64,000 nucleotides of DNA, taken from contig CM067348.1 of the NCBI GenBank assembly GCA_034190875.2, forward strand, positions 6,510,063 to 6,574,062. Direction: 5' to 3'. Positions within the stretch are counted from its first letter, which is position 1. Each line of letters begins with the position of its first letter. Below the pieces are notes generated by a model, which worked only from the letters and a program-made list of their open reading frames with translations, ran no database searches and was not told the origin of the DNA. The position numbers and the translations under genes are program-made. The DNA comes from Urechis unicinctus. Its lineage: Eukaryota; Annelida; Polychaeta; Xenopneusta; Urechidae. Positions 44,380-57,044 of the stretch are shown in pieces.

Positions 44380-46505
44380 ACGCCTCACAGAATGAATTCA
44401 AGTACGGATTGGCAAGCTTTCTCGTGAGGCTTATCTGTCGTATGGTTGGCCAAAAGCGGACTTTAAAGACATATTTAATTGATGGGTCCTATCACACTGG
44501 CTTCCCCATAGCAAGCCTTAAACGTACAGGTTCCTGTATGAGCTCTTTCATCCCACATTTGCATGTGGAAGCGCATATGAAAGGGGATAGACATAACACC
44601 CGGGGAATGTCCCGTAGGATGATGCATTTTTATCTAGTAAATATTAATTTGCCCCGCGCGATCCAATGATTATCTTGCGGAATTATAACACTCTCTTGCG
44701 AGAAAATTCATTCCTTTTTGGAGATTTATGTGTTATCGCACAGGTGATTCAATTTTATTGCGTGTTAAAACCACACCAATTATTAGCTTGGGCTTGGCGC
44801 TTTCATTTAAATACAGGGAAGAAAGTTTGTTTCGTGTTGGATAATGCGTTCGTTTAACAGATTTTTTGGGCGTCTGCCATTAAAGCAAATCTTGTTTGCA
44901 GGATGTGATAGAGCAACATATGTGATGCCTTTTATTGAGGACAATTTGTATGTGTCGTTTCCCGAACAGTAGCAGAATGTAATCCCGCGAAGTGCGTCGT
45001 CAATGTTTGTAGCAGCAGCAAAACAGCTTGGATAGTTCATGAAAAATGTATGGCATAATACCCCAACATGGTATAATACCCTGAATATATCGCAATTCAT
45101 TTGGTGATAACACAATGATAGTGCAGTGGCAAACTGAAATTGAATTATAACAAAATGGCAAACAGATATTAAGGAAGCACAATGTTTGGCTTTGCGCTTA
45201 GTGAATTAACAACAGCATAACTTCAGTAGCCTGACATGCGCAAAGGTAATACGGTTTACTTTGACAAAACTACTTCACACGTAGACAGAAGAAGGCAAGC
45301 AATCGAACGCCCCATCCCCTAAGGAATTAGCAACATATGCTGCTGTTAGCGAATGATTAATACGGATTCATTATAGCTGTAGTCACGTACACTCGTCTAT
45401 ACGATCTGAATAGCCAACGACGCATTCAATCGTGACAATGTACATTTTGAAACGCAGCAACTAATTGGAGGGTCTTTGCCCTTTTTGTACGGGGACTATT
45501 ATTCTTTGCACGCAGATTTTTGTATAGCGCTGTGTCAGTTATTGAAGGCAGTTTCAGCAGTCTTAGATATAGGCAAGATGCTTTAATGTTAGAATCACGA
45601 AAGTACCACGCTTATAAAAGAGCAAGTATGACTTACGCCACTCACTGAAAATAAAACAAAGCTTAACAACATGTGGAAAGACTCACCAGTATGTGAAGAA
45701 AAAAAACGGTTGATGGAAGCTCCGGTATTGTCTATACCGTCATCAACATGTTTTGGTGTCCGACGAGTAAACACATGGGCAAGCAATTATTATAAGGTTT
45801 CTCATAGTATGGTCTTGTTTACCAAAACCATTAAGCTCGGGGGCATCAAGCAGAATAACTCTGAGTAGGGACTCCTCAAACATCCACAGAAATATATACA
45901 ATGGAACAAACAGAGCGAATAAATTATCCAATATTTCAATCAAATAATCTTTTACGACGAAAAACCATGCTCTTTTAGCCACCGGAAAAGCTTTTAGAGA
46001 TATTTGACACTATGTGTACGTCGTGAATCTCAGACACTCTGCAAAGGGATATGCTGCCTAATTATTTCTGCTCTATCCATTCCTGAAGCATAGAAAATGA
46101 ATGTTACGAAACTGTTGACCGCATCAAAATAGGAAAAATTATTAAAGGGTCCCGAAAAGTTCATGGAATTCAATAGGCTAACTTTTATTTAGTATTGAAT
46201 TGGAATTGAATATTTACCCTCCCTTGGAAAAAAGGGATTAGTACTGTAATATGACGAGATAGTCGTCGTTTGTCATTCCAAGTCACACTAACATTTGTTC
46301 TGTAATCAGCAGGTGCATGTGCGTATGATTTGATACATTGTAGCTAGCGGTAGTTTATGGCGCTCATGCTTGAAACTGTTCATTGTAAGATTATATCATG
46401 AAATGCACTGAATACTAGATTGCATTTCCTATTGATTGTGTACATTTGTTCCGGGCAATGTGCTCCTGTAGCGATTCCCGGTGGTTGCCGATGACTGTGA
46501 CTTAA
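44380..46505. other. Spacer of the inverted repeat, possible fossil coding pieces
   Basis: Open frames at 44373-44669 (+), 44807-45115 (-) and 45743-45982 (-) are not low complexity. The last, on the minus strand, reads KDYLIEILDNLFALFVPLYI (helix-like) and is followed by a second frame ending at a GTGAGTC donor near 45690. No family was recognised, and phases could not be linked into a model. Confidence 0.25.
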
Positions 46506-46510
46506 GGCAG

Positions 46511-46606
46511 CGGTAAATATTAATATGTATATCGTCATAAAAGCCTTTCATTGAACCGCGGTAAATTTTAATATGCATCTCATCCTAATAGCCTTTCATT
46601 AAACCA
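46511..46606 (+). repeat. 48-bp tandem duplication
   Basis: cggtaaat(a/t)ttaatatg followed by gcctttcatt(g/a)aacc occurs at 46511 and about 46559. The two copies are diverged. Confidence 0.75.
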
Positions 46607-46970
46607 CAGCAGCCGTCCGTTTGGTTACACCAAAGAGATGCTATGCTATCAAATGAATGGATTGCTTCATATTTGGGTGTTGTTTTCACTACCATATTAG
46701 AAACTATGTGTGACGCATTGGGAATGAACATTGCACATGATTATGCAACGACCGACTGATGCTAAACTATATTAGAGAATGCAAAGCTAATAGGTTGAAA
46801 GGAATCGCACCTACGTAACTTCAACTCATTAACTTACACGTCAAGCGTTTAATAACGCAGCAGCTTAAGCAAACAGGTGTAACTATTATAAGCATGGGTC
46901 TTGCTTATGGCATTCATAGAGTTCTGAACGCTTGATTTAAATATAAATCCCACTTTATATATTACAGATT

Positions 46971-47055
46971 CGGTTGAATGTACCTCTTGTGGCAATTTAT
47001 GCAAACCAACAGCTAAACCTCTATGGTATTGCAGCCAACATACCAACTGAACAGG
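46971..47055 (+). other. Candidate isolated exon
   Basis: A segment of about 85 nt lies between a TATTACAG acceptor and a CAG/GTGAGA donor. One frame reads LNVPLVAIYANQQLNLYG and stays open through the donor; another reads CTSCGNLCKP and then stops. No partner exons were identified, so this may be chance. Confidence 0.2.
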
Positions 47056-47299
47056 TGAGATCAGCTTTGTCGTTCAGAGTTTGCTGTTTTGAGGATTGCC
47101 TCCTGCATGCTCCAGGTAATAAGGTCGCGATATATGCGGTCTCGATGGCGCACATGCGACGCCTCTCTACTTGTCAAGATTGATTTCAGACGCAAGAAGG
47201 CAAAGTTTTACTTGTACAAATCATTGGGTTTTGGATATGATTTTTGTTGAGAAAACTTGTTTGTTTCTTTTAGAGATGGGACCGCCTTTTTTACGTGAT

Positions 47300-47392
47300 C
47301 ATCCAATACGTAACCAGTCTGGTTGTCACACCTTGGAGTCGAACCCACAGCCTGTGGGTCGAAACTACCACGCCACTGGAACCAGCTGGTGA
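47300..47392 (-). ncRNA. tRNA-like segment with a Pol III B box (SINE-like)
   Basis: The minus strand holds GGGTTCGACTCC, a good B box, 29 nt after TGGCGTGGTAG, a poor A box. Outer CTGGTT and AACCAG can pair like an acceptor stem. The A-to-B spacing is too short for a normal tRNA and no clean anticodon arm forms, so this is at best a tRNA-derived SINE remnant. Confidence 0.25.
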
Positions 47393-47399
47393 GAATGCT

Positions 47400-48755
47400 G
47401 AACACTGTTAGCAAATTCAAAGATTATTGGATCCAGAAAATAACGGTGTTTCTGTCATCAGCTGTGATGATATTAAGAGTCGCCTACTAACAGGACAACA
47501 ATACTCTCAAACACAACTCAGCCGTTTGAAACTTAGGTAATGTGGATAATACTAGGTCGCAACATTTACCAAAGTTAGCGGATTATAACGCCATAAAGGA
47601 TGAACACTATGACTGACCATTGGCATTAAAACTAGAAATTACGCAATACGCTTTTCTAACTGGGGAAATCAAACAACATGCCCTAAAGTCCGTTTATTTG
47701 GCCCGTCAAATAGCACAACTGGTCAATTACTGCAGTAACCAAAGAGCGAGACGATTTCACGAGACAATTTTTACTCCAGTATATTACCCTCGGTAATGGA
47801 CAATGGCTTATAAACATGTGACATATCACTGCATAACCATAAACCGAAAATAATGGCAAGATAGACATAACACAAACCAATTGCACTTGCGACAGTACAT
47901 ACACACATACCTACATAAATGCATACAAACATATACACATCCACATTTACACGTACCCATATTCCCACTATGTCTCTTGTTTCGGAATCGTTGCTATTGC
48001 TGCTGTCGACTGTGCTCTGTGCTTGATTGATATTATTTAATGGGAAAATACATTTACCATAAGACATCGACAAAAATATATCCGGTCATATTCGATCAAC
48101 AAAATAACATTTAGTGATGGTCATATTTTCACGCTACACAAAACATTGTTGCAAAGCAGTACAATGCATAGTTAGAACAGGTTGTAAAAATGATCTAACC
48201 GACTACAGGTTAGATGATCATTGCATCAATCAATCATCATAACCTAGTTTATATTCGACCATCACTTTCGTAGTTACCAAGGCGACCAAGAAGCTTTATA
48301 TCCTTAATGCTTCCTGCGGATACAATACAAAAGCGGGTTTTGTAGTATGAATTTTGATGCAAGCAAATTAATATTTATATCGTAGAATTCAGTCGCGTTA
48401 TGGACAAAGCACTTGATAAATATTAATTGGCTGATAACAGCATGTTAAAATTAAGGTAAGGAGAGGTCTGCTGTGAATAAAGGATCTGAAATATTAACCA
48501 GCAGTACGTCAACCTATCAACTTCACATTAAATAAAGTTTGATGCGAAAAGAATATATTAACATCATAACTACCGCTTGCACAACGCCATGCAACATGTG
48601 GCCTTTTACTATCTTACTAGTAAGGACCCAAGTATTCTACAACACATCAATGCCACTAAACACAGATACCAAGACCTTATTCAATAATATTTCCAAACAG
48701 GGCACGGCAGCGCTTATTTGTATATATACAAATGGCTAAGGGTGTATGTATGTAT
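47400..48755. other. No gene recognised
   Basis: Spacer sequence with no supported feature on either strand. Confidence 0.5.
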
Positions 48756-48756
48756 A

Positions 48757-48757
48757 C

Positions 48758-48840
<83 letters not shown>

Positions 48841-48851
48841 CATATACATAT

Positions 48852-48931
<80 letters not shown>

Positions 48932-48958
48932 ATATACATACATATATATATATATATA

Positions 48959-48995
<37 letters not shown>

Positions 48996-49185
48996 CTATA
49001 TACATATATTTTATTGATTAAATATATATATATGAATATGCATATATTTATATATGTATATATGTATATACATATATATAAACATATATATATATATAAA
49101 TATTTATATATATATATTTTTATATATATGTAAATATATATATATTTATGTATGTATATATATATATATACATGTACATGTATAT
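48757..49185. repeat. (AT)n-rich microsatellite field, about 430 bp
   Basis: Pure (AT)n at the left, then AT tracts broken by TAC/TGT variants. Tyr-Ile frames on both strands are artefacts. Confidence 0.97.
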
Positions 49186-49645
49186 AAGTGCAGTACGATG
49201 AGCAGTGGCCTACGTTCATATCCACTCGATACGCAGCTTCGTGATGGTGGTAGTTTATGCAGTCTGTGCAGAATGCCCCGTTCAGTGTTTACCGGCACTT
49301 AAGCGGGGTCAAATAAATCAAAGAGATACAACTGTTGTTAATCGTGCAATCGAATATTCGATTCCGTATCAATATGCACCTCCAAATAAGGGCTAGTTCC
49401 TTGTACTCTCTATGGGAGACACAATATTCATGGTTGAGCACCAAGTCTCCGGCTTTCATAAGCTGTAATGGTTTGGTGGAATTTAAGACGCTTATGGTTT
49501 CATTGACCTTCTATTTGCTAGAGCGTCGTAAATCCTATACATTGGTCTACGGGGGTCAGACACCTCGTACCAGACAAAGGCTCAAAGTAGACCACTATAT
49601 ATCATCATAGATTTAAATCTATAAGACGGGAAGGTATTTTATCAG

Positions 49646-50105
49646 ACATTAAAAACCACGAAACTCTCAGTGTCCAATTTGGCAAGGAACAAGTTGCGAG
49701 AGGATCCGGGGAAAAACCACCCATTGAACTCTTTGACCCCGATCAGCTGATTGAAATTATACGACTTTGTGCAGGTACGACTTGGTGTGATAGAATGATT
49801 CATGGTTTTACAATGTTCTTGTTTTAGTGATTCTTTTGTCATATATAACGGAATTGATTGTACTGCGCATGGCTATTATGACAATATATTTTAAAATAGA
49901 TTATCCATCCATAAACTCGAAGTTTAGCTGTACATGGCTGTTACATTTCTGGAAGAACTGGACTTGCTAAGCTGAGTGCTCAACTAAAGCTTGCTTACAA
50001 TGAACTAAAAGAGACTTTTCGAACCTTATTGACTGACAATGCTAGTTTTATGGATGTAGTGGCGGAATGGAAAGGGCAGCTTACAATAGCCCCACAGCAT
50101 ATTCA
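49646..50105 (+). CDS. Two phase-compatible exons of an unidentified gene
   Basis: Exon A is 49646-49774 (acceptor TTTTATCAG, donor GTACGA, phase 1 to 1) and reads KNHETLSVQFGKEQVARG and IELFDPDQLIEIIRLCA. Exon B is 49928-50105 (acceptor GTTTAG, donor GTAAGT, phase 1 to 2) and reads GLAKLSAQLKLAYNELKE, then DNASFMDVVAEWKGQL. The join makes an uninterrupted, helix-rich, charged product of about 100 residues. No family was recognised. It sits in the spacer just before the right inverted-repeat arm. Exons before and after were not found. It could be a gene fragment carried by the repeat structure. Confidence 0.4.
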
Positions 50106-50224
50106 GTAAGTTGAAAACTTAAATGTATTAAAGTGCATGCTCAACAAAAGCCCTACTTTTTGTATGTTTTCAGCAGAGTTTGAATTAATTTGCTATAAGT
50201 TCCCCATATAAGGACAACATTTAA

Positions 50225-53200
50225 ATTAACTGTTATGCTGCTAATCTATGATTATTTAGAAAACGACTTAAACAATTTTAGTTCTACACCCTTGGAGTAA
50301 AGCAGAATCAAACAAATAGCCAGTGACTGTCCTTTATTTATAGGGCATGTACTTTGACAATGCAAAATTAAAGTGAAATATAAACAACAACAGGTTATTT
50401 CCAGGTGTTGTAATATTACTGCAACAGGTACAGGCATAACAATGTAAGTGCCAGCAGTTTTGGAATACAGGTCATGTGCGGAAAATTCCGGAAGTTTTCC
50501 ACAGAGCATTCTAGCAGTGGCTGCAACAACAATCTCATTTTGTGCTGCAACACTCACAAATATCTAATTAACATCAAAACATTCAAGTAAAAATTATACC
50601 AAAAGAAACGGAAAACTTTCCTCTAAACATAAGATTAAGCAATATAGGTCAGCTGTATATTAAACAGCAAAATGTGCGCTAAAGATTATAATGTCCCACA
50701 TTTGTTCAAAACAAGGTACCGCTGTCTTACTGTACATCAAGAAAATATTGCAACTGTTTTTACACAGCATGTCTATGTTAATTAACATGCAAACATAATG
50801 CCTGTTGATCCAGCCATGCAGTTATTAAATAGATGACCCCTAAAGTTGCTTCAAAGAATGTCCGACTTGCCAATGCCTGAGGCTGGAAAATTAACCGATA
50901 GCTTCAATGTAGACTAAATACACTAAGAAAAATGTACAGCAAATCATATCCATACAGACTATAAAAGATGATTTGTGTTTATTGATTAACCAATGGCCAT
51001 TTACCCTTGTGATGTTCCTTGTAGCGGTATGGAATTCCTCTCGTCACCTTGTACACATGTTTTTGTCTGTCTCCACTCTGAAACAAAATATAGGATCCAA
51101 TATTGACGTAATATGAAGGAATAATTGATATGTTGGCATTGCATGGCATGGTGGGAGGGAAGCACCATTGCATGGATAGAATATAACATCCAAGCACAGA
51201 TTATCTGGTCAGTAATCGATAGTCATGCATAAAAGGTCAAACAAGTCCATGGTGACTGGCCAGATATTTAGACAATGGTAATGTAGAGAGTTAATCAAAG
51301 TAAATAATAACAGCAATCCTTCGCAAGCTATCCATCACACACTGATGTATGACTGGAATTGCTTAATATAGTTCAGAAAGTCTGACAATATTTCAATGCA
51401 CTGATTGAGATGTAGATCCTATTCAAATGGAGCACAGTACTTATAAACTACACTTATAAGTGTTTCAAAATGGCCATCAACCATATTTCAATGGACTGGA
51501 GTAGCAATACTTCATATTTTAATGTACAAGAGAAGCTGTACACAAAGGACTTGAGTAGCCATACACAATATTTCATTGTATTGTAGTAGCTGTACACCAT
51601 ATGTCAATAAACTGGAGTAGTCAGGGTTCTTATTTCAATGGACTGGAGTAGCTTTACATCATATTTCAATGGACTGGAGCAGCCATAAACCATTTATCAA
51701 AGTACCTGAGTAGCCATTCACCATATTTCATTAGACTTGAGTAGCCATACACTATTATTCCATGGACTGGGTAGCCTTACAGCATATTTCCATGGACTGG
51801 AGCAGCCATAAACCACATATCAATGTTCCTGAGTAGCCATTCACCATATTTCACGGGACTGGAGTAGTCAGGGTTCATATTTTAATGGACTGGAGTAGCT
51901 GTACACCATATTTTAATGGACTGGAGTAGCTGTACACCATATTTTAATGGACTGGAGTAGCCATACACCATATTTCAAAAGAATTGAGTAGCCATGCACC
52001 ATGTTTCCATAGTCTTGAGTAGCCATATAACACATGTCAATGAACTTCAGTAGCCATGCACCATATTTCAATGGACCAGTGAAGTCATACACCATGTTTC
52101 CATAGTCTTGAGTAGCCATATACCATATTTCAATGGATTTGAGTAGCACTACAACATATTTCAATGTACTGGAGTAGCCTTACACCATATTTCATTGGAC
52201 TGGAGTAACTGAACATCATATTTCAATGGACTGGAGGACCTGTGCACCATAGTTCAATTGGCTGGAACATCCATACACCTTATTTCAATCGGCTTGAGTA
52301 GCCAAACACTATATGTCAATAGACTGAAGTAGCCATGGACCATATTTCGATGGACCTGAGTAGCCATTCACCATTTTTCTATTGACGTTAGTAGCTGTAC
52401 ACCATATTACAATGGACTGGTGTAGCAGTACACAATATTTCAAGGGACTTCAGTAGCCGTACAACATATTCAAATGGACTTGAGTAGCCTTACATCATAT
52501 TTCAATGGAATGGAGTATCATTTAACCATTTAACAATGGACTTAAGTAGTAGCCGTACATCATATATATAGGCTGAAGTAGCCGTACACCATATTTCGAT
52601 AGGTTGGGTTAACCATACACCATATTTCAATGGACTTGAGTAGCCGTAAAACATATTTAAGGTAGGTTAATTATGGTTTGCAAGGAGCCATCAACATGGG
52701 CAGGGTCCATGTGTAATGTGGAGAGAGTAGGAACTATGTACTATTTGTTTCAATAACTCATGTGTCTAAAATCATCATTATAGATGTCTAGTTAACATCA
52801 ACATCAGAGGGGTCTATATGTATTTTGGGAAAGCTAGCTTGCTTTTATAAACAAGCAGGCCATTAAAAGATATTGTCTGTTGGATAAGCTTAGTGAGAGA
52901 GATATACAAGCTATTCACATGGGTCAAAAGTTATAATTGACATTTTGTGTAGATGACAGGGAAACATCAACATCATAGGGGTACATATGTTATTTGCAGC
53001 AGCTAGATTGCTTTATAGGGATAAATGCCTTCAAAATCCCAAAATCTAAGGGTAAGCATATATATTTATTTTACAAGTTTACTCAAATAACTCAAAAGAC
53101 AAAGGTAGTAATGAGCTAGGTTTTTATGCCATGGAGCCATTGACGTCACAAAGGTCCATGCATAATTTGGGCCAGCTAGCTTGCTTTAAAGGGAAGGTGC

Positions 53201-53850
53201 TATCAAAAGTTTTTCCCTATTGGCTTTGAACAAGACAAGAGGTTTTATCCCATTAACGCAGGAGTAAAAGTTCGTATAGGTCATATATTTCACTGTGGGG
53301 AAAGATTAACATCCGAGTAGTCCATATGAACTTTAGGGGTGGTAGCTTGTTAAGTAAGAAAGATGCAGTCAAATGTTTACTAGCTGATGAATGGACAGAA
53401 GCTGGAGCAGGGGTAGCAGATATAGTCCTTCAGTCCAGATAAGCTCTGCCCCCCTGTAGAGCTTATAAAAAAGAGTGTTCATAAACCATATTTTGATGAA
53501 CTTTTAGTAGCAGTACACCACATTGCAATTAATTGGAGATGTTGTACACCATAATTCAATGAGTTGCAGTAACTGGACTTGAATAGCCTTGCATCATATT
53601 TCAATGAACCTACTACCATATACCAATACACTAGAATGCGCTACAAGGCAATGTAGTAGTCATACACCATACACCATTGGACTGGATTAGTCATACACTA
53701 CATTTCCATAGACTGGAATTGCATAAACAAAATATGGAGGAACCTGAGTTTCACAATATAATCTTCTTGATTTCTGTTCAGATGCAACTTTAAAAGGACT
53801 TGAGCAGCCCTGCACCATATTTCAGAAGTGTAGGATTTTTACACTCTTTG
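50225..53850 (-). repeat. Right arm of the 15-kb inverted repeat
   Basis: Reverse-complement partner of 38800-42420. A minus-strand frame at 50252-50557 (VVAATARMLCGKLPEFS) is open here, but the matching stretch near 42100 in the left arm has stops, so coding is doubtful in at least one arm. Confidence 0.85.
51480..52670 (-). repeat. Satellite array, same 31-bp unit in reverse orientation
   Basis: About 35 imperfect units of accatatttcaatggactgg followed by agtagccatac. The unit is the reverse complement of the 39.8-41.2 kb array. Confidence 0.95.
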
Positions 53851-53854
53851 ATAA

Positions 53855-54560
53855 TGCTGATGTAACACAGAAACACTGACGATCTGATTTATGCTGTAAA
53901 CAGAGCATTGGAGTTCTTGAAGTCGCCTGGACCGTATCAAGGCGACTAACTTCGCCTCTATGTATCACCCGTGTCCCCAGCCAGGGCCGCAGGGCTGTTT
54001 TTTTTTTTTTCCAACGGCTGTTTTAAACATATGATGCATTATAAAAGTTATTGTACTTGATTTCGATATCGAGTAAGAAATATCAGTGGCTGGAATTTGA
54101 AACTGGAATATAAAATCTAGTAGTCTAATATGCCCTCTTGGAATTCAGCCTAGCCGGAAAACGGACAGTAAAATTACTAACAGAAATACTTAGACAAATG
54201 TGCATTGACTGTTAAACTTACTGAATTATCAAGTAATTGCTTACTTTTTTCGCTTGAATAGTCAACATAATATGAGAAAAGCGTTAGAACTATGATTAAA
54301 TATGATTTTACACCGCATTTGCTTACTGCTGTCATGTAAATATAAACCACCGTGTTATAGTCGCCCCGCAAAATCGAACATATTACATACCGGCATATGT
54401 TTTATAAAAAAATCAGCGTAAAACTTGTAATATTTGCAGTACTAAATGTGACAAATACGGCCAGCTTATTGACACACACTAATTATGTCATATTTTAAGC
54501 TCTAATATATACGGCACCCTGAATCTGCAATCTTTACAACGCCACAAACTCATTAGTCTC
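53855..54560. other. No gene recognised
   Basis: Contains a short poly-T run near 53998. No supported coding sequence. Confidence 0.5.
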
Positions 54561-54570
54561 CACAGCACGC

Positions 54571-54778
54571 TATATATATATATATATATATATATATAGA
54601 TATATATATATATATATATATATAGATATAGAGAGATATAGAGATATATATATATATATATATATCTATATATATATATATATATATATAGAGATATATA
54701 TAATATATATATATATATATATCTCTATAGAGATCTATATATATCTCTATATCTCCTATATATATATATATATATATA

Positions 54779-54815
<37 letters not shown>

Positions 54816-54993
54816 CTATATATATATGAATATTTATATATATATATATAAATATACATATATGTATGTTTATCTATATATATATATACATTTATAAATA
54901 TTTATATATTTAAAAATATGTGTGTGTGTGCATGTGTGTTTGTGTGTGTGTGTGTGTTTGTATGTGTGTGTGTGTGTGTGCATGTGTGTGTGT
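54571..54993. repeat. Compound (AT)n/(AG)n/(GT)n microsatellite
   Basis: AT tracts with symmetrical gagata and tatctc interruptions between 54571 and 54830 give strong self-complementarity. A GT-rich block lies at 54919-54993. Confidence 0.95.
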
Positions 54994-54994
54994 A

Positions 54995-56720
54995 ATTCAA
55001 TAACGTGTGAGTGAAGAACAAATTAGAAGTAATCAAGATTCTTAAAATAGCTTGATGGGACCTTAATTGTGTAAATCGTCTGAAGCACTACCATAAACGG
55101 GATTTAGAGTCGATGGTCTGAAAGTATCTAGTCGGGCGAGGAATATTACAATTTTATACTCGAGTAACTTCGGATGACATATAACTTTGACTTATTGTAT
55201 TACATCCCTGCCCTAATGCAGATGAAATGGGCGGCTCAATAGCGCCAATTGAGTCGACCACTCGCATTGCTGGGTGTTCCCAATGAAATTATCAGTTTTG
55301 CGAGAAAATGGATCACACATGGCTCACCTTCATCGCCAACGCCTTATAAAGCATGTAAATCATTTCACCAATATACCATGGATTTTCGGTTCATTATTCC
55401 AAAAGGTTAGCCGATATTTTACGTCTTCGAATATGTTTTGGTTATAATATGCTTCCGTTGTCCAGTTCCCCCGAGCTACGCACGTGAATAAATTAATTGT
55501 ATCGCTTAATTTTGTAACACATAGTCATCTTGTTGTACAGTTCATGGCAGACATGATATCTTACGCCCTTAATGTCATCATTGGCAAACAATTGAGCTTC
55601 CTTTGAAATTATGTTTTACTTAGCAGAAGACAATGCCTCGCAAATTTGATGCCTCGTAGATGGTCAGTTTACGTGACACGTATCACAGTCATATAAGAGG
55701 CAGGATTCAGGTGTATTCCCATGTGTTTTGATTAGAAATGCTGGTCATGTCGTAAATATCCAGGTGTCAGGCCGGTCGATAAAAGGCAACGAGCTAGCAA
55801 ATAAACAGTTATTAGTTATTAGATGCCATAGTGCTCTAGGGCCTTAAACAATCTGATGATTCTAAGCTGCTGCTTCAAACATATTCCATACATTTTAAAT
55901 TAGTTTATCGCACAACAACCTAACGAATAACCCACTGGTTTACAAACGATTGGTTGAAGTCTCGATCGCCAGCTCCCAATCTTAAATTGCATGATTGATA
56001 GGAATTGACACCATTAGGTGTCGCGACTAAAGAGTAATCTCACTGAGACAGTCGAGTTAGTTGCTTTCTAAAACTTGATGTAATATTTATCAAAACCCGA
56101 CCTCTGACGGGCATGCCTTTGCGTTCCACCACACTTACGTTATATGATTACTCAACCGCCTATACAAGTGAAAGTTGATTAGAACAAATTATCCCCAGTC
56201 ATGATTCGGCATCATGAATACTCATGTTTATTTCAACATGTTGACCTTTTGATATATTGTGTCTCATGTGCTACTTAACAGCGAACACTTAATAAGGTAA
56301 AACCACAGTTCGAGACCATTACGTCATGTGCCCACAATCTTGAGAGAACATTGTCACGACCAGTGCCTCCAATCTAGAGCAGACACAATAGACATGACGT
56401 TGACCCGTAATTGGGCCCTTCATATGGGCGACAGCCGCTGGATATCATCGACATCCACTGCTGTGTTCGTTAGTGATACAGACAAACATTTAATTAATTT
56501 AACACAAGAAAAACAACATTTCGTGACAAATACCACTTGTTGTTGTGCTGCAAAGCGGCAAAGAAAAACCCTTAGGGATTTGGATATGTTGCAATGACAG
56601 GTATGAGCTATGGAAGGGTCCAATTATGTTGCAATATTGCTCCAGGCTTGAATGAAATCATCCTATGGAGAACGGCACCATGCATTTTCCGGTGTGCTCT
56701 TCTTATCTACTTCGACACCA
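54995..56720. other. No gene recognised
   Basis: An open frame at 56328-56597 (+, 89 codons) has a CCC run and Lys/Arg near its end but no domain or splice support. Confidence 0.4.
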
Positions 56721-56721
56721 T

Positions 56722-57040
56722 ACCAAATAGTTTATAGATTCGCTAAGAGGGTTCACTTCAAGTGGCTCTGTGGTGATTGCTTCGCTAATTATAACACACT
56801 GCAATCGTTAGGTGACGCTACCGTGATATAAACAAAAGCACCCGAGATTACTGGATTGACGTCACTGCGATTGATGAGAGCTGGAAAAATATTCTTTTGC
56901 CGAACCTTTCCGCTGCCAAAAATTGTCGGACACAGGTTATGAAATGACGAAAATAACAACTGCAATATGAAACATATGACAATTTTATAAATTGCCTAGA
57001 CAGACCTATCGAAAACAGTTTGCCTCCCCAAGCATCCGTG
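56722..57040 (+). mobile_element. Relative of the 32-kb MITE-like element
   Basis: Shares the left terminal motif (agtttatagattcgctaagagggttcact), gtggctctg(c/t)ggtgat, gctaccgtga, acaaaagca, gacgtcactgcg and gaaaacagtt(c/t)gcctc with 32075-32355. The right inverted end was not found, so it is truncated or rearranged. Confidence 0.7.
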
Positions 57041-57044
57041 ACGT

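Noticed and set aside
47300-47392. Functional tRNA gene
   Set aside because: B box is good, but A-to-B distance is too short and no anticodon arm forms; kept only as a weak SINE-like candidate.
50252-50557. Minus-strand 101-codon frame as a gene
   Set aside because: The matching part of the other inverted arm has stops, and no domain was recognised.
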